Positions 35,558 through 43,697 of a DNA stretch of 64,000 bases are shown here, piece by piece (position 1 is the first letter of the stretch; each line of letters starts with the position of its first letter). The notes under the pieces were generated by a model that made no database searches, was not told the DNA's origin, and saw nothing but the letters and a program-made list of their open reading frames with translations. The translations under genes were made by a program, and so were the position numbers. Source of the DNA: Hydrogenobacter hydrogenophilus (lineage in GTDB: Bacteria > Aquificota > Aquificia > Aquificales > Aquificaceae); assembly GCF_900215655.1 (NCBI RefSeq), contig NZ_OBEN01000002.1:143189-207188 (forward strand), in the 5' to 3' direction.

Positions 35558-36966
35558 GCTATCTTCTGAAGGAGCCTTTCTATTCTCTTTAGGACTCTAT
35601 CCTTTGGTAGTACATCGCACATTATGTCCACACCTACACCCTGCAACTGTCCTGTGAGGGCTATTCTTAGTAAGTGCCACACATCCTTTGCCTTCACATT
35701 CAATTCTTTTTGGACTTCTTTGGCTATCTCCTTTATGCTTTGAGCATTTAGTTCTCTCTCTTTTATCTTTTTCAACAGCAGGGAAAGTATATCATACGCC
35801 TTTGCGTTCTCAAGTTCGTTCCAAAGCTCCTCTGAGAGTTCAAACTCATCCACAAAGAAAGGCCTGAGCCTCTCAACCGCTTCTTTTAGTGTTTCAAAAG
35901 AGTCTCTGGTTTTTTCAAGCACCTTCCTTAGGTAATTTCTGTCTTCTACTTGGTAGCCTGCAGATTCAAGAAAAGGAATGATCCTATCTATGAGAGTTTC
36001 TATGTCCAAAACCTGCCTTATATAAACACCGTTCATCCACTTTAGCTTTTCTTTGCTAAAAACAGCGGGGGAAGTATTTACATCTTTGATGTCAAAGAGT
36101 TCTATGAGCTCCTGCTTTGTGTATATCTCCCTGCCCTCCTGTGGAGGAGACCAACCCAAAAGGCAGAGGTAATTGAGCATGGCTTCAGGAAGATAGCCAT
36201 CCTCTCTGTAGTTTTTTACCGATACCGCACCGTGCCTTTTGGAGAGCTTGCTTCTGTCCTCACCAAGGATCACAGGAAGGTGGGCAAACTGCGGTAAAGA
36301 AAAACCTAAGGCTCTGTATATGAGGATCTGTTTGGGTGTGTTGGGTATGTGGTCCTCTCCCCTAATGACATGTGTTATACCCATAAGAGCGTCGTCTATG
36401 ACCACCACAAAGTTGTAGGTGGGTGTTCCATCACTTCTTACTATCACAAAGTCTCCAAAATCATCTGTGTTTATGGATATGTGTCCTCTGATGATGTCCT
36501 CAAAGACTACATCCTGACTGTGAGGCACTTTAAAGCGTATGGTGTAGGGCTTTCCAATGCTTTTTAGATACTCTACCTCTTCTTGTGATAAAACCCTGCA
36601 CTTTCCCGAATACCTGTATGCCACTCCCTTTTCTACTGCCCTTTGCCTTTCTTCTTCTAATTCCTCGGGAGAGCAAAAGCACGGGTAGGCATGACCCAAC
36701 TCTATGAGCTTTTGAGCGTACTGTCTGTATATGTCAAACCTTTCTGACTGCCTGTAAAACTCATCCCACTCTAAGCCTAACCAGAGGAGGTCTTCAATGA
36801 GCGTTTCTTCAAATTCCTTTGTTGACCTTTCCAAATCCGTGTCTTCTATCCTAAGGATGAACTTACCATTATGGTGGCGTGCAAAGAGATAGCTGAAAAT
36901 AGCGGTCCTTGCATTACCAAGGTGCAGGTATCCAGTGGGACTTGGAGCAAATCTTGTTATCACCAT
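35554..36966 (-). CDS. gltX: Glutamyl-tRNA synthetase
   Basis: Class I synthetase, 470 residues. The HIGH-like signature is FAPSPTGYLHLGNART and the KMSKS-like signature is DRSKLSKRHGAVSV. It probably also charges tRNA-Gln in this lineage, but the window cannot show that. The ATG at 36966 is chosen over one at 36984 because the six extra codons read through a TATAAT box (36978-36973). That box lies 6 nt before the ATG, so the mRNA is probably leaderless. Confidence 0.97.
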   Translation of the reverse strand: MVITRFAPSPTGYLHLGNARTAIFSYLFARHHNGKFILRIEDTDLERSTKEFEETLIEDLLWLGLEWDEFYRQSERFDIYRQYAQKLIELGHAYPCFCSPEELEEERQRAVEKGVAYRYSGKCRVLSQEEVEYLKSIGKPYTIRFKVPHSQDVVFEDIIRGHISINTDDFGDFVIVRSDGTPTYNFVVVIDDALMGITHVIRGEDHIPNTPKQILIYRALGFSLPQFAHLPVILGEDRSKLSKRHGAVSVKNYREDGYLPEAMLNYLCLLGWSPPQEGREIYTKQELIELFDIKDVNTSPAVFSKEKLKWMNGVYIRQVLDIETLIDRIIPFLESAGYQVEDRNYLRKVLEKTRDSFETLKEAVERLRPFFVDEFELSEELWNELENAKAYDILSLLLKKIKERELNAQSIKEIAKEVQKELNVKAKDVWHLLRIALTGQLQGVGVDIMCDVLPKDRVLKRIERLLQKIA

Positions 36967-36973
36967 GCTTTTA

Positions 36974-39424
36974 TTATAAGGCATCCATGAGCTTCATCTT
37001 TTCCTCTTCTATGGCTTTTCCCAACTGTCTTCCACTTAAACCTTTGAACTTCTCCAAATCAACTTTTACAGATCGCAGTTTTTCAAGGTATACCCTTACT
37101 TTTTCCTTTATGTCTTCTTCCGTCATCAAAATAAGCAGGAAAGGTAGGGGTTTATTCTTTAGCAGAAGGTATATTTCTGAGTTTTTCTGTGCACTCAAGA
37201 GCTTTTTTGTGAGTTCCTTTTTGTTCTTCTTTATGTCCTCGTAAGTTTCTCTTACCCAAGCAGGAGCACTTATGTCCACCAAAAAATCCATACCTTTTTC
37301 ACTCTCTTCAAGCAGGACAAGAAGATAAACCCACCCGTAATCTATCTTTTCTTTGGGAAACTCTATTCTGTGCCATGCTATTACATCTCTTAGGCTGAGA
37401 AGTTTTTTTTCAAGCTGAGGTGACCACCTTATTCCTACAAGAACATGCTCCAACACGCCGTACTTTTTGTAAAGCTCAAGTATCTCAAAGATTCTTTCCT
37501 CTCTGAGAGCTAAGCGTAGTTCGTTCATAAGCCTACCTTTGGGAGCTTTTGCTATAAGCCCTGCTGATACTGCGTTTATGAGGAGTTTTTCCGTGCTTTT
37601 TGATAGCTTAAATCCCAATCTGCCGGCAAAACGCAAGGCTCTTAGAATCCTCACTGGGTCTTCTACAAAGCTCAGAGGGTGGAGCACCCTTATGAGTTTG
37701 TCCTTGAGGTCTCTGAGCCCACCAAAGTAATCTATCAAAGTGCCAAAGCAGTCGGGATTTACACAAACTGCCATGGCGTTTATGGTAAAATCCCTACGCA
37801 GAAGATCTTCTTTGAGTCCTGCGTATTCCACAAGGGGGTATGCACCAGGGTGAGGGTATGTTTCCCTTCTGGTGGTGGCAAATTCCAGTTTTAGACCATT
37901 GACCTTTATGTGAGCGGTGCGGAACTCTTCAAAAGGATGGTAGTCTACTCCGTGTTTTTCTGCGAGTCTTTGTGCCACCTTTATAGCGTCTCCTTCAATT
38001 ACAAAGTCTATGTCCCAAACTTCTTTTTTTAGGAGTATGTCCCTCACTACACCTCCCACCAGATAAGCCCTAAAACCAAGCTCCTGCGCTATTGTGCCCA
38101 CCTGTTTAGCTGTTTCTTCCACATGTGTGGGTAGTTTTATTACCTTTTCGTGAGCCTTAATCTCTGCAGTTTGCTCTCTAATACTGTAAAGAAGGTCAAG
38201 CCTTGTGATCACACCTACTAAGTTAGAGTTTTCCACTACCGGTATGAGTTTTTCCCCATAATGGGATAGGATCTCTTCTGCCTTCCATATAAAGTCTTCT
38301 GGTGAAAGCTGATGAAAATCCACAACCATAAAGTCCTTAACGCGCCCATAAGGATAGTGCTTTGCTACTTTTAGAAGGTTCTTTTTGTAAACTATACCTA
38401 CTAATTTGCCACTATCATCCACCACAGGTGCGCCAGCAAAGTTCCTTTGGGAAAGTTCCAGCAAGGCATTTGAGACTGGAGTGTCCTGATGGAGCACAAA
38501 GGGTGGAGATGTCATCACATCCTTTACCCTCAGAGGAGGATTTTTCCCTTCAAGTAAGGATGTAAGCACAGATTTTACCCTTTCTGCGTCAACCCCTTCT
38601 AACTTTACAGCGCTCGCAAAGGAATGCCCCCCACCACCCAATCTTTCAAGAACACTCTCCACATCAAACTCTCCCTTTATACTCCTCCCAAACACATATG
38701 TTTTGTAGCCTGCAGATACTATAACAAAAAGAGCATCTGCAGACTTTACTTCCCTGAGTTCATAAAGGATGTTAAGCACATCTGGTTGGTAATCCTCAGA
38801 CTTTAAAACCACTATGAGAACTCTCTTTCCGTTTAAAAACAAAGATTCCATGGAATGTAAGTGTTTAGAAAGGGTATCTATCTGCTCTTTGCTCCAAGTA
38901 TCCAAAAGGTACTTGCGTATGAGCCTAAGGTTTGCGCCCTTTTCAAGAAGCCAAGCTATAGCCCTTGCATCCCTTGAAGTGGTCCCCTCATAGCTCAAAA
39001 AACCTGTGTCTTCGTATATACCAAAGCTCAAAAGGGTTGCGGACTCAGCAGTTATATCCACGTTCCTTGACATTAGTTCTTCAACCACTAAGGTGGTAGC
39101 ACTTCCTACTTGCTCCACTTTTCCCTCACAACATTCAAGCTTTGTAGGATGGTGGTCATACACTATCACACTCCTGACCCTCCCCTTTAGCTTTTCAAGG
39201 TATTCCTTATAGTTAGAAGTGTCCACGAGTATTAGGTCAAACTCTGGTGGAAGTTCCTCTATGATCCTGAAAAAATCCTTAAAGTCCCTGAAAACCTCAC
39301 CTGCTTTTTTGGAAAGCTGTTTGGGTCTTAAAAGTTTGCTATCAGGGTAAAGAAGTTGCACCCCATAGGCACATGACAGAGCATCAAGGTCCGCACCCTC
39401 TTCTAAAACTATCACTTTTTCCAT
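36974..39424 (-). CDS. tRNA CCA-end nucleotidyltransferase fused to DHH and CBS domains
   Basis: 816 residues. The N-terminal DHH phosphoesterase domain has D90-H91-H92 and a C-terminal DHHA1 part, GGGGHSFASAV. Two CBS domains follow (about 300-420). The class II nucleotidyltransferase then has YLVGGVVRDILL, WDIDFVIEGDA and RRDFTINAMAV, with the helical RNA-binding tail. Aquifex splits CCA addition between a CC-adding and an A-adding enzyme, and long DHH-CBS forms are one of these. I cannot tell which specificity this one has. It lies 15 bp from divergent dnaN. tRNA-Gly in this window lacks an encoded CCA and would need it. Confidence 0.9.
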   Translation of the reverse strand: MEKVIVLEEGADLDALSCAYGVQLLYPDSKLLRPKQLSKKAGEVFRDFKDFFRIIEELPPEFDLILVDTSNYKEYLEKLKGRVRSVIVYDHHPTKLECCEGKVEQVGSATTLVVEELMSRNVDITAESATLLSFGIYEDTGFLSYEGTTSRDARAIAWLLEKGANLRLIRKYLLDTWSKEQIDTLSKHLHSMESLFLNGKRVLIVVLKSEDYQPDVLNILYELREVKSADALFVIVSAGYKTYVFGRSIKGEFDVESVLERLGGGGHSFASAVKLEGVDAERVKSVLTSLLEGKNPPLRVKDVMTSPPFVLHQDTPVSNALLELSQRNFAGAPVVDDSGKLVGIVYKKNLLKVAKHYPYGRVKDFMVVDFHQLSPEDFIWKAEEILSHYGEKLIPVVENSNLVGVITRLDLLYSIREQTAEIKAHEKVIKLPTHVEETAKQVGTIAQELGFRAYLVGGVVRDILLKKEVWDIDFVIEGDAIKVAQRLAEKHGVDYHPFEEFRTAHIKVNGLKLEFATTRRETYPHPGAYPLVEYAGLKEDLLRRDFTINAMAVCVNPDCFGTLIDYFGGLRDLKDKLIRVLHPLSFVEDPVRILRALRFAGRLGFKLSKSTEKLLINAVSAGLIAKAPKGRLMNELRLALREERIFEILELYKKYGVLEHVLVGIRWSPQLEKKLLSLRDVIAWHRIEFPKEKIDYGWVYLLVLLEESEKGMDFLVDISAPAWVRETYEDIKKNKKELTKKLLSAQKNSEIYLLLKNKPLPFLLILMTEEDIKEKVRVYLEKLRSVKVDLEKFKGLSGRQLGKAIEEEKMKLMDAL

Positions 39425-39439
39425 GGTATAATCTTAAAT
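39425..39439. promoter_or_regulatory. 15-bp divergent spacer dnaN / tRNA nucleotidyltransferase
   Basis: On the plus strand TATAAT (39427-39432) ends 7 nt before the dnaN ATG. On the minus strand a weaker TAAGAT box ends 6 nt before the other ATG. Neither start has an SD. Each -35 must lie inside the opposite gene, so the two promoters exclude each other. Confidence 0.5.
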
Positions 39440-40525
39440 ATGAAATTTTCAGTAGACAGGGAGGAGTTTCTTTCTGCACTTTCTAAGGCAAAGTCCGCAA
39501 CAGAGAAAAAGTCCGCCCTTCCTGTGCTCAACAACTTCCTCTTGCAAGCTCAAGAAGACACCATTACCATTAAAGCAACAGACCTTGAGAACTTCCTCAG
39601 CTTTACCGTAAAAGCTGATGTATCACAGGAGGGTTCTATTGCTGTCAATGCGGATAAACTAACCAGTGTTGTGAAGGCTCTGAGTTCTGCTTTTGTGCAC
39701 GGAGAACTCAAGGAGGGAAAGCTGTCCATAACAGGTGGTAGAAGCACCTTCCGTCTTACCGCTCTTGAGCCAGAGGACTTCCCTGAGTTTCCTCAGGTGG
39801 TGGTTTCCGCACAACTGTCCGCCCGTGAGCTGGCTAAAGCTATAGATAAGACGGAGTATGCCATATCAAAGGAAGACACCAGGTACGCTCTTCAAGGTAT
39901 GTACATACACGAACACAAAGGGAAAACTCACTTTGTAGGCTCTGATGGACACAGGCTAGCGCTGTATTTTAGCTCTGCAAGCTTTCCCCTTGAACTTTTG
40001 CTTCCCAGAAAAAGCCTTAAGGTGATAGAAGGGCTTTTAAAAGGTAGTATAGGTGAGGTGCTTGCAGGCAAAGATGAGTCTTTTGCCCACCTAAAAGGTG
40101 AAGAATGGGAGCTTTCTGTTAGGCTCTTGGAAGGAGATTATCCAGATTATCTGAGCGTTATACCTCAAAGTTTTAGTGCTGAGATCTTAGTTGATAAAGA
40201 TGAGTTCTTGGGGTGTCTCAAGCGCCTTTCTGCCATAGCGGAGAGCTCTGCCTTTCCTGTAAAGTTGAGCTTTCAAGACCACCTTGCCATCCTTGAGATA
40301 TCCGAACCTGAATATGGGGAAGGAAGGGACGAGATGGAGGTAGATTATACCGGAGAGCCTATAGAACTTGGTTTCAACGGGAAGTATCTTGTAGAAGCGT
40401 TAGAAAGTTTTGATGTAAAAAAAGTCTGGGTAAAGATAGTTGACCCAGATACCGCTGTAGTAATAGAGAGTGAGGACAAAGAGAAAGATCCTTACCTCTG
40501 CCTTGTGATGCCTATGAGGATCTAA
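39440..40525 (+). CDS. dnaN: DNA polymerase III beta sliding clamp
   Basis: Ring-shaped processivity factor for DnaE. 361 residues start MKFSVDREEFLSALSKAKSA and contain LPVLNNFLLQA, FVGSDGHRLALY and a C-terminal PDTAVVIES...YLCLVMPMRI. The last motif is the conserved clamp tail. It is unlinked to dnaA, contrary to most bacteria. A leaderless transcript is predicted. It overlaps gcvPB tail to tail by 14 bp. Confidence 0.97.
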   Translation: MKFSVDREEFLSALSKAKSATEKKSALPVLNNFLLQAQEDTITIKATDLENFLSFTVKADVSQEGSIAVNADKLTSVVKALSSAFVHGELKEGKLSITGGRSTFRLTALEPEDFPEFPQVVVSAQLSARELAKAIDKTEYAISKEDTRYALQGMYIHEHKGKTHFVGSDGHRLALYFSSASFPLELLLPRKSLKVIEGLLKGSIGEVLAGKDESFAHLKGEEWELSVRLLEGDYPDYLSVIPQSFSAEILVDKDEFLGCLKRLSAIAESSAFPVKLSFQDHLAILEISEPEYGEGRDEMEVDYTGEPIELGFNGKYLVEALESFDVKKVWVKIVDPDTAVVIESEDKEKDPYLCLVMPMRI

Positions 40526-41957
40526 AAGGGTATCTAAGTACGGGGTTTCTGTTGGCTTCTGCTTCCTTTATCCTTCTGACCGGTGTTTTTTCTGGTGCCG
40601 ATTTTATCTTCTGAGGATTTTCTTTTGCGCACTTGATGATCTCCTCTAAAGCCTTTGCGAAAGCTTCAAGTGTATCTATGCTTTCTGTCTCTGTAGGCTC
40701 TATCATAAGAGCTTCCTTAACTATTAGAGGGAAATAAACAGTAGGAGCGTAAAAACCATAGTCCAAAAGAGCCTTGGCTACATCTATAGCTCTCACATCG
40801 TATTTAGCAAGATTACTGGCAGAAAGAACAAACTCGTGCATACAGGGCACATGCTTGTATGGATCTACGAGCTGATCCTTCAAAAGATGTCTGAGATATC
40901 TTGCATTTAAAACTGCGTACTTGGCAACATTACTTATTTCCTGACCGTATATAAGTATGTAAGCAAGGGCTCTTAACATAACTCCAAAATGTCCAAAGTA
41001 TGCAAGCACTTTCCCTACACTTTTTGGATTTTCCCAGTTTAAAAAATACCTCTCGCCATCAAACTCCACCTGAGGCACAGGTAAATAGGGCTTTAGCTTT
41101 TCAGAAACACCAAGAGCGCCTCCACCAGGACCACCACCGCCATGGGGGGTACCAAAGGTCTTATGAAGGTTAAAATGCATCACATCTACACCCCATAAAC
41201 CCGGCTTGGCAATACCTACAAGAGCGTTAAAGTTGGCACCGTCCATGTAAAGAAGGGCACCCTTTTCGTGCAGAGCATCCGCCATGTCTTTTATCTTTCT
41301 TTCAAAGATACCCAGGGTGTTGGGATTTGTTATCATAAGCCCTGCGGTATCCTCGTCCAGTTTTTCAGAAAAGTCTTTCCAATCAAGCTCACCGTTGGCA
41401 TCGCTTTTTACCGTGATCACCTCAAAACCGCATATGACAGCAGATGCTGGGTTAGTCCCGTGCGCAGAGTCAGGTATGAGTATTTTTCTTTTGTGTTCTT
41501 TGCCTCTATCTCTGTGGTAAGCCCTTATTAGAAGAAGACCCAAAAGCTCACCTTGAGCACCAGCAGCAGGCTGAAGACAAACCTCAGAAAAACCTCCAAG
41601 CTCTTTGAGAAGTTCTTTTAGTTTGTAAATGATCTCAAGGCTACCTTGAGCGAACTCTTCTGGTGTCATGGGATGAATGCTCGCGAACTCCTCCCACCTG
41701 GAGAGCTCCTCACATATTTTGGGATTGTACTTCATACTACAAGAGCCAAGGGGATAAAAGTTAGTATCTACAGAATAGTTAAGTTTGGAAAGGTTAGTGT
41801 AGTGTCTTATTACATCAAGCTCAGAAACTTGGGGAAAGTTAAGCTCCTGCCTAAAGTAATCTCCTAAGTAATCTTCTAAGTTTATCTCAGGCACATCTAA
41901 AACAGGTAAAGAATAACCCTTCCTTCCTTTCCTTGAAAGTTCAAAGATCAACTTCAT
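40512..41957 (-). CDS. gcvPB: Glycine dehydrogenase (decarboxylating) subunit 2
   Basis: C-terminal half of the two-gene P-protein of the glycine cleavage system. It is PLP dependent and acts on glycine and lipoylated GcvH. 481 residues. The PLP lysine is in VMHFNLHKTFGTPHGGGGPGGG, and YPLGSCSMKYNPK is at the N-terminus. gcvPA and gcvH are not in the window. The gene lies 17 bp downstream of tRNA-His on the same strand, with only a weak AGAGC-type SD, so it may be processed from a shared transcript. Confidence 0.97.
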   Translation of the reverse strand: MKLIFELSRKGRKGYSLPVLDVPEINLEDYLGDYFRQELNFPQVSELDVIRHYTNLSKLNYSVDTNFYPLGSCSMKYNPKICEELSRWEEFASIHPMTPEEFAQGSLEIIYKLKELLKELGGFSEVCLQPAAGAQGELLGLLLIRAYHRDRGKEHKRKILIPDSAHGTNPASAVICGFEVITVKSDANGELDWKDFSEKLDEDTAGLMITNPNTLGIFERKIKDMADALHEKGALLYMDGANFNALVGIAKPGLWGVDVMHFNLHKTFGTPHGGGGPGGGALGVSEKLKPYLPVPQVEFDGERYFLNWENPKSVGKVLAYFGHFGVMLRALAYILIYGQEISNVAKYAVLNARYLRHLLKDQLVDPYKHVPCMHEFVLSASNLAKYDVRAIDVAKALLDYGFYAPTVYFPLIVKEALMIEPTETESIDTLEAFAKALEEIIKCAKENPQKIKSAPEKTPVRRIKEAEANRNPVLRYPFRSS

Positions 41958-41974
41958 AGTTCAGCTCTTCTTGT

Positions 41975-42051
41975 TGGGGAGGGTGACGGGACTCGAACCC
42001 GCGACCCGTGGATCCACAGTCCACTGCTCTACCAACTGAGCTACACCCTCC
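41975..42051 (-). tRNA. tRNA-His (GTG), CCA encoded
   Basis: 77 nt including CCA. The anticodon loop CTGTGGA gives GTG. A G at -1 (42051) pairs with C73, the identity element of tRNA-His. Acceptor arms are GAGGGTG and CACCCTC, and the T loop is TTCGAGT. The 3' CCA is encoded at 41977-41975. A TATAAT box at 42067-42062 would give a leader of only a few nt before G-1. Confidence 0.97.
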
Positions 42052-42080
42052 TACTATCTTAATTATAAGTCCTAAGGGTT

Positions 42081-42102
42081 AAAAGGGGAGGAGAACCTCC
42101 CC
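42081..42102 (-). terminator. Rho-independent terminator after the HU gene
   Basis: Read on the minus strand the hairpin is GGGGAGG, loop TTCT, CCTCCCC, followed by TTTT. A perfect 7-bp GC-rich stem sits 19 bp past the HU stop. It lies before the tRNA-His promoter and separates the two transcripts. Confidence 0.75.
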
Positions 42103-42120
42103 AAAGAAAATAAGGGAAGT

Positions 42121-42393
42121 TTACTTTATGGATTCCCTAAGGTCCTTGGCAGGCCTGAAGGTTACCACCTTTCTGGCTGGTATGTTGATGACTGCGCCAG
42201 TTCTGGGATTCCTCCCCTTCCTTGCTGCCCTTTTCCTTACAGTAAATATACCAAAGCCGGGTATGGCGACCCTTTCCCCCTTCTTTAGGGACCCTGCTAT
42301 GGCAGATATGGCAGCTTTTAGAGCGGCATCTGCCTGCTTCTTGGTTATGCCCGCTCCCTTTGCAACTGCAGAAACAAGCTCAGCCTTTGTCAT
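42121..42393 (-). CDS. hup: HU-type nucleoid protein
   Basis: 90-residue histone-like DNA-bending protein. MTKAELVSAVAKGAGITKKQADAAL forms the helical dimer body. GFGIFTVRKRAARKGRNPRTG is the DNA-binding beta arm with the intercalating proline (NP). A C-terminal FRPAKDLRESIK follows. Strong SD AAGGAGG. This protein could act at the CRISPR leader in place of IHF, which is speculation. Its own terminator follows. Confidence 0.96.
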   Translation of the reverse strand: MTKAELVSAVAKGAGITKKQADAALKAAISAIAGSLKKGERVAIPGFGIFTVRKRAARKGRNPRTGAVINIPARKVVTFRPAKDLRESIK

Positions 42394-42453
42394 GGCAATC
42401 CCTCCTTACAAAAGTTTTACTCGGACTATAATAATACATCAAGCTTTAGCACT

Positions 42454-43260
42454 ATGCAAGAGAAAATTAGAAAAAACGGAAACTTTAAGGTAGCATCTTA
42501 CAATGTAAACTCAATAAACACAAGAAAAGAGCTTGTCCTGTCTTGGTTAGAAAGGGATCCCGTGGATATCCTTTGCCTCCAGGAACTCAAAGTGCCGGAC
42601 GAAAACTTTCCTACAGAAGACTTTCTAAAGCTCGGGTATAAGTGCTACACTTATGGACAAAAAACTTACAACGGAGTGGCTATATGCTCTAAGCTTGAAC
42701 TACAAGAGGTTTTCAAAGGTATGGGGGATCCCCTCTACGATGAGGAAAAGCGGGTAATAGGTGGAAGGCTAAAGGACTTGTGGATTATAAACGTTTATTT
42801 CCCTCACGGAGAAGCCCGTGGAGGCAAAAAGTTTTATTGGAAACTGAACTTTTACGAAAGGTTCTTAAGGTTTTTACAAGAGCGCTTCAGCCCAGATGAT
42901 AAGATAATACTTGTGGGTGATATGAATGTAGCTCTTGAAGATATAGATGTTTACGACCCTGTGCTTTTAAAGGACACTATAGGAACTATGGAAGAGGAGA
43001 GACAAGCTCTGAGAAAAGTTCTATCATGGGGTTTTATAGATGCTTTTAGATACCTTTATCCCCAAAAGAGACAGTTTACTTGGTGGGATTACATAGGAGG
43101 CATGATCTGGAAAGACCAAGGTATGCGCATTGACTACATCTTGATAACAAAACCCTTATTACCACACCTGAGAGATGTTTATGTGGATATGTGGCCAAGA
43201 AAAAGAAGAGTTCCAAAACCATCAGACCATGCGCCTGTGATCGGGGTGTTTGAGATATGA
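42454..43260 (+). CDS. xthA: Exodeoxyribonuclease III / AP endonuclease family
   Basis: 268-residue DNase I-fold nuclease that repairs abasic sites. Motifs: VASYNVNSINTRKELVLSWL, DILCLQELKVPDENFP (Mg-binding Glu), LVGDMNVALEDIDV, RIDYILIT and SDHAPVIGVFE (catalytic His). A TATAAT box at 42427-42432 gives a ~14-nt leader with no SD, so the exact start (42454 or a later codon) is uncertain. It overlaps the EamA gene as ATGA. Confidence 0.94.
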   Translation: MQEKIRKNGNFKVASYNVNSINTRKELVLSWLERDPVDILCLQELKVPDENFPTEDFLKLGYKCYTYGQKTYNGVAICSKLELQEVFKGMGDPLYDEEKRVIGGRLKDLWIINVYFPHGEARGGKKFYWKLNFYERFLRFLQERFSPDDKIILVGDMNVALEDIDVYDPVLLKDTIGTMEEERQALRKVLSWGFIDAFRYLYPQKRQFTWWDYIGGMIWKDQGMRIDYILITKPLLPHLRDVYVDMWPRKRRVPKPSDHAPVIGVFEI

Positions 43261-43682
43261 AGGCTTTTTTTCTGGCTTTGCTGGCAAGCTTGGTATGGGG
43301 TTTAGCGCCTTCCTTTTTTAAGTTAGTGATCAAAGAGGGTATTCCACCCTCTGTTATCTTAATATTTCACAACCTCTCCGCTTTTATTACAGCAGTTCTC
43401 ATTACCGCTATACTTGGTGAATCCCTATGGGTAAATCCTAAGTACTTAATGTTTGCCTTTATTGGAGGCTTTCTTTCGGGTTTTTTAGGTCTTTACCTTT
43501 TCTTCTTAGCTTTGCGTCATGGTGATGTTTCTATTGTTTCACCAGTAGCTTCCATATCACCTCTTTGGAGCGCTATGTTTGCCTATGTGTTTCTTGGAGA
43601 ATCTCTAAGTTGGCAAAAAGTCGCTGGTATAGTGCTCATAATAGCAGGTGTTTCCTTACTGTCCTTATCTTTCCAAAAGTGA
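43257..43682 (+). CDS. Single-EamA-domain membrane transporter (half-size DMT protein)
   Basis: 141 residues with about five transmembrane helices and one EamA repeat (LLASLVWGLAPSFFKLVIKEGIPP, then SPVASISPLWSAMFAYVFLGESLSWQKVAGIVLIIAGV). Full DMT transporters carry two such repeats, so this one probably acts as a dimer. Substrate is unknown. It is coupled to the ExoIII gene (ATGA) and followed by ileS after 15 bp. Confidence 0.88.
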   Translation: MKAFFLALLASLVWGLAPSFFKLVIKEGIPPSVILIFHNLSAFITAVLITAILGESLWVNPKYLMFAFIGGFLSGFLGLYLFFLALRHGDVSIVSPVASISPLWSAMFAYVFLGESLSWQKVAGIVLIIAGVSLLSLSFQK

Positions 43683-43697
43683 TAAAATATACCTTTT

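Noticed and set aside
41958..42060. Glycine riboswitch upstream of gcvPB
   Set aside because: The upstream structure is a complete tRNA-His; only 17 nt remain before the gene.
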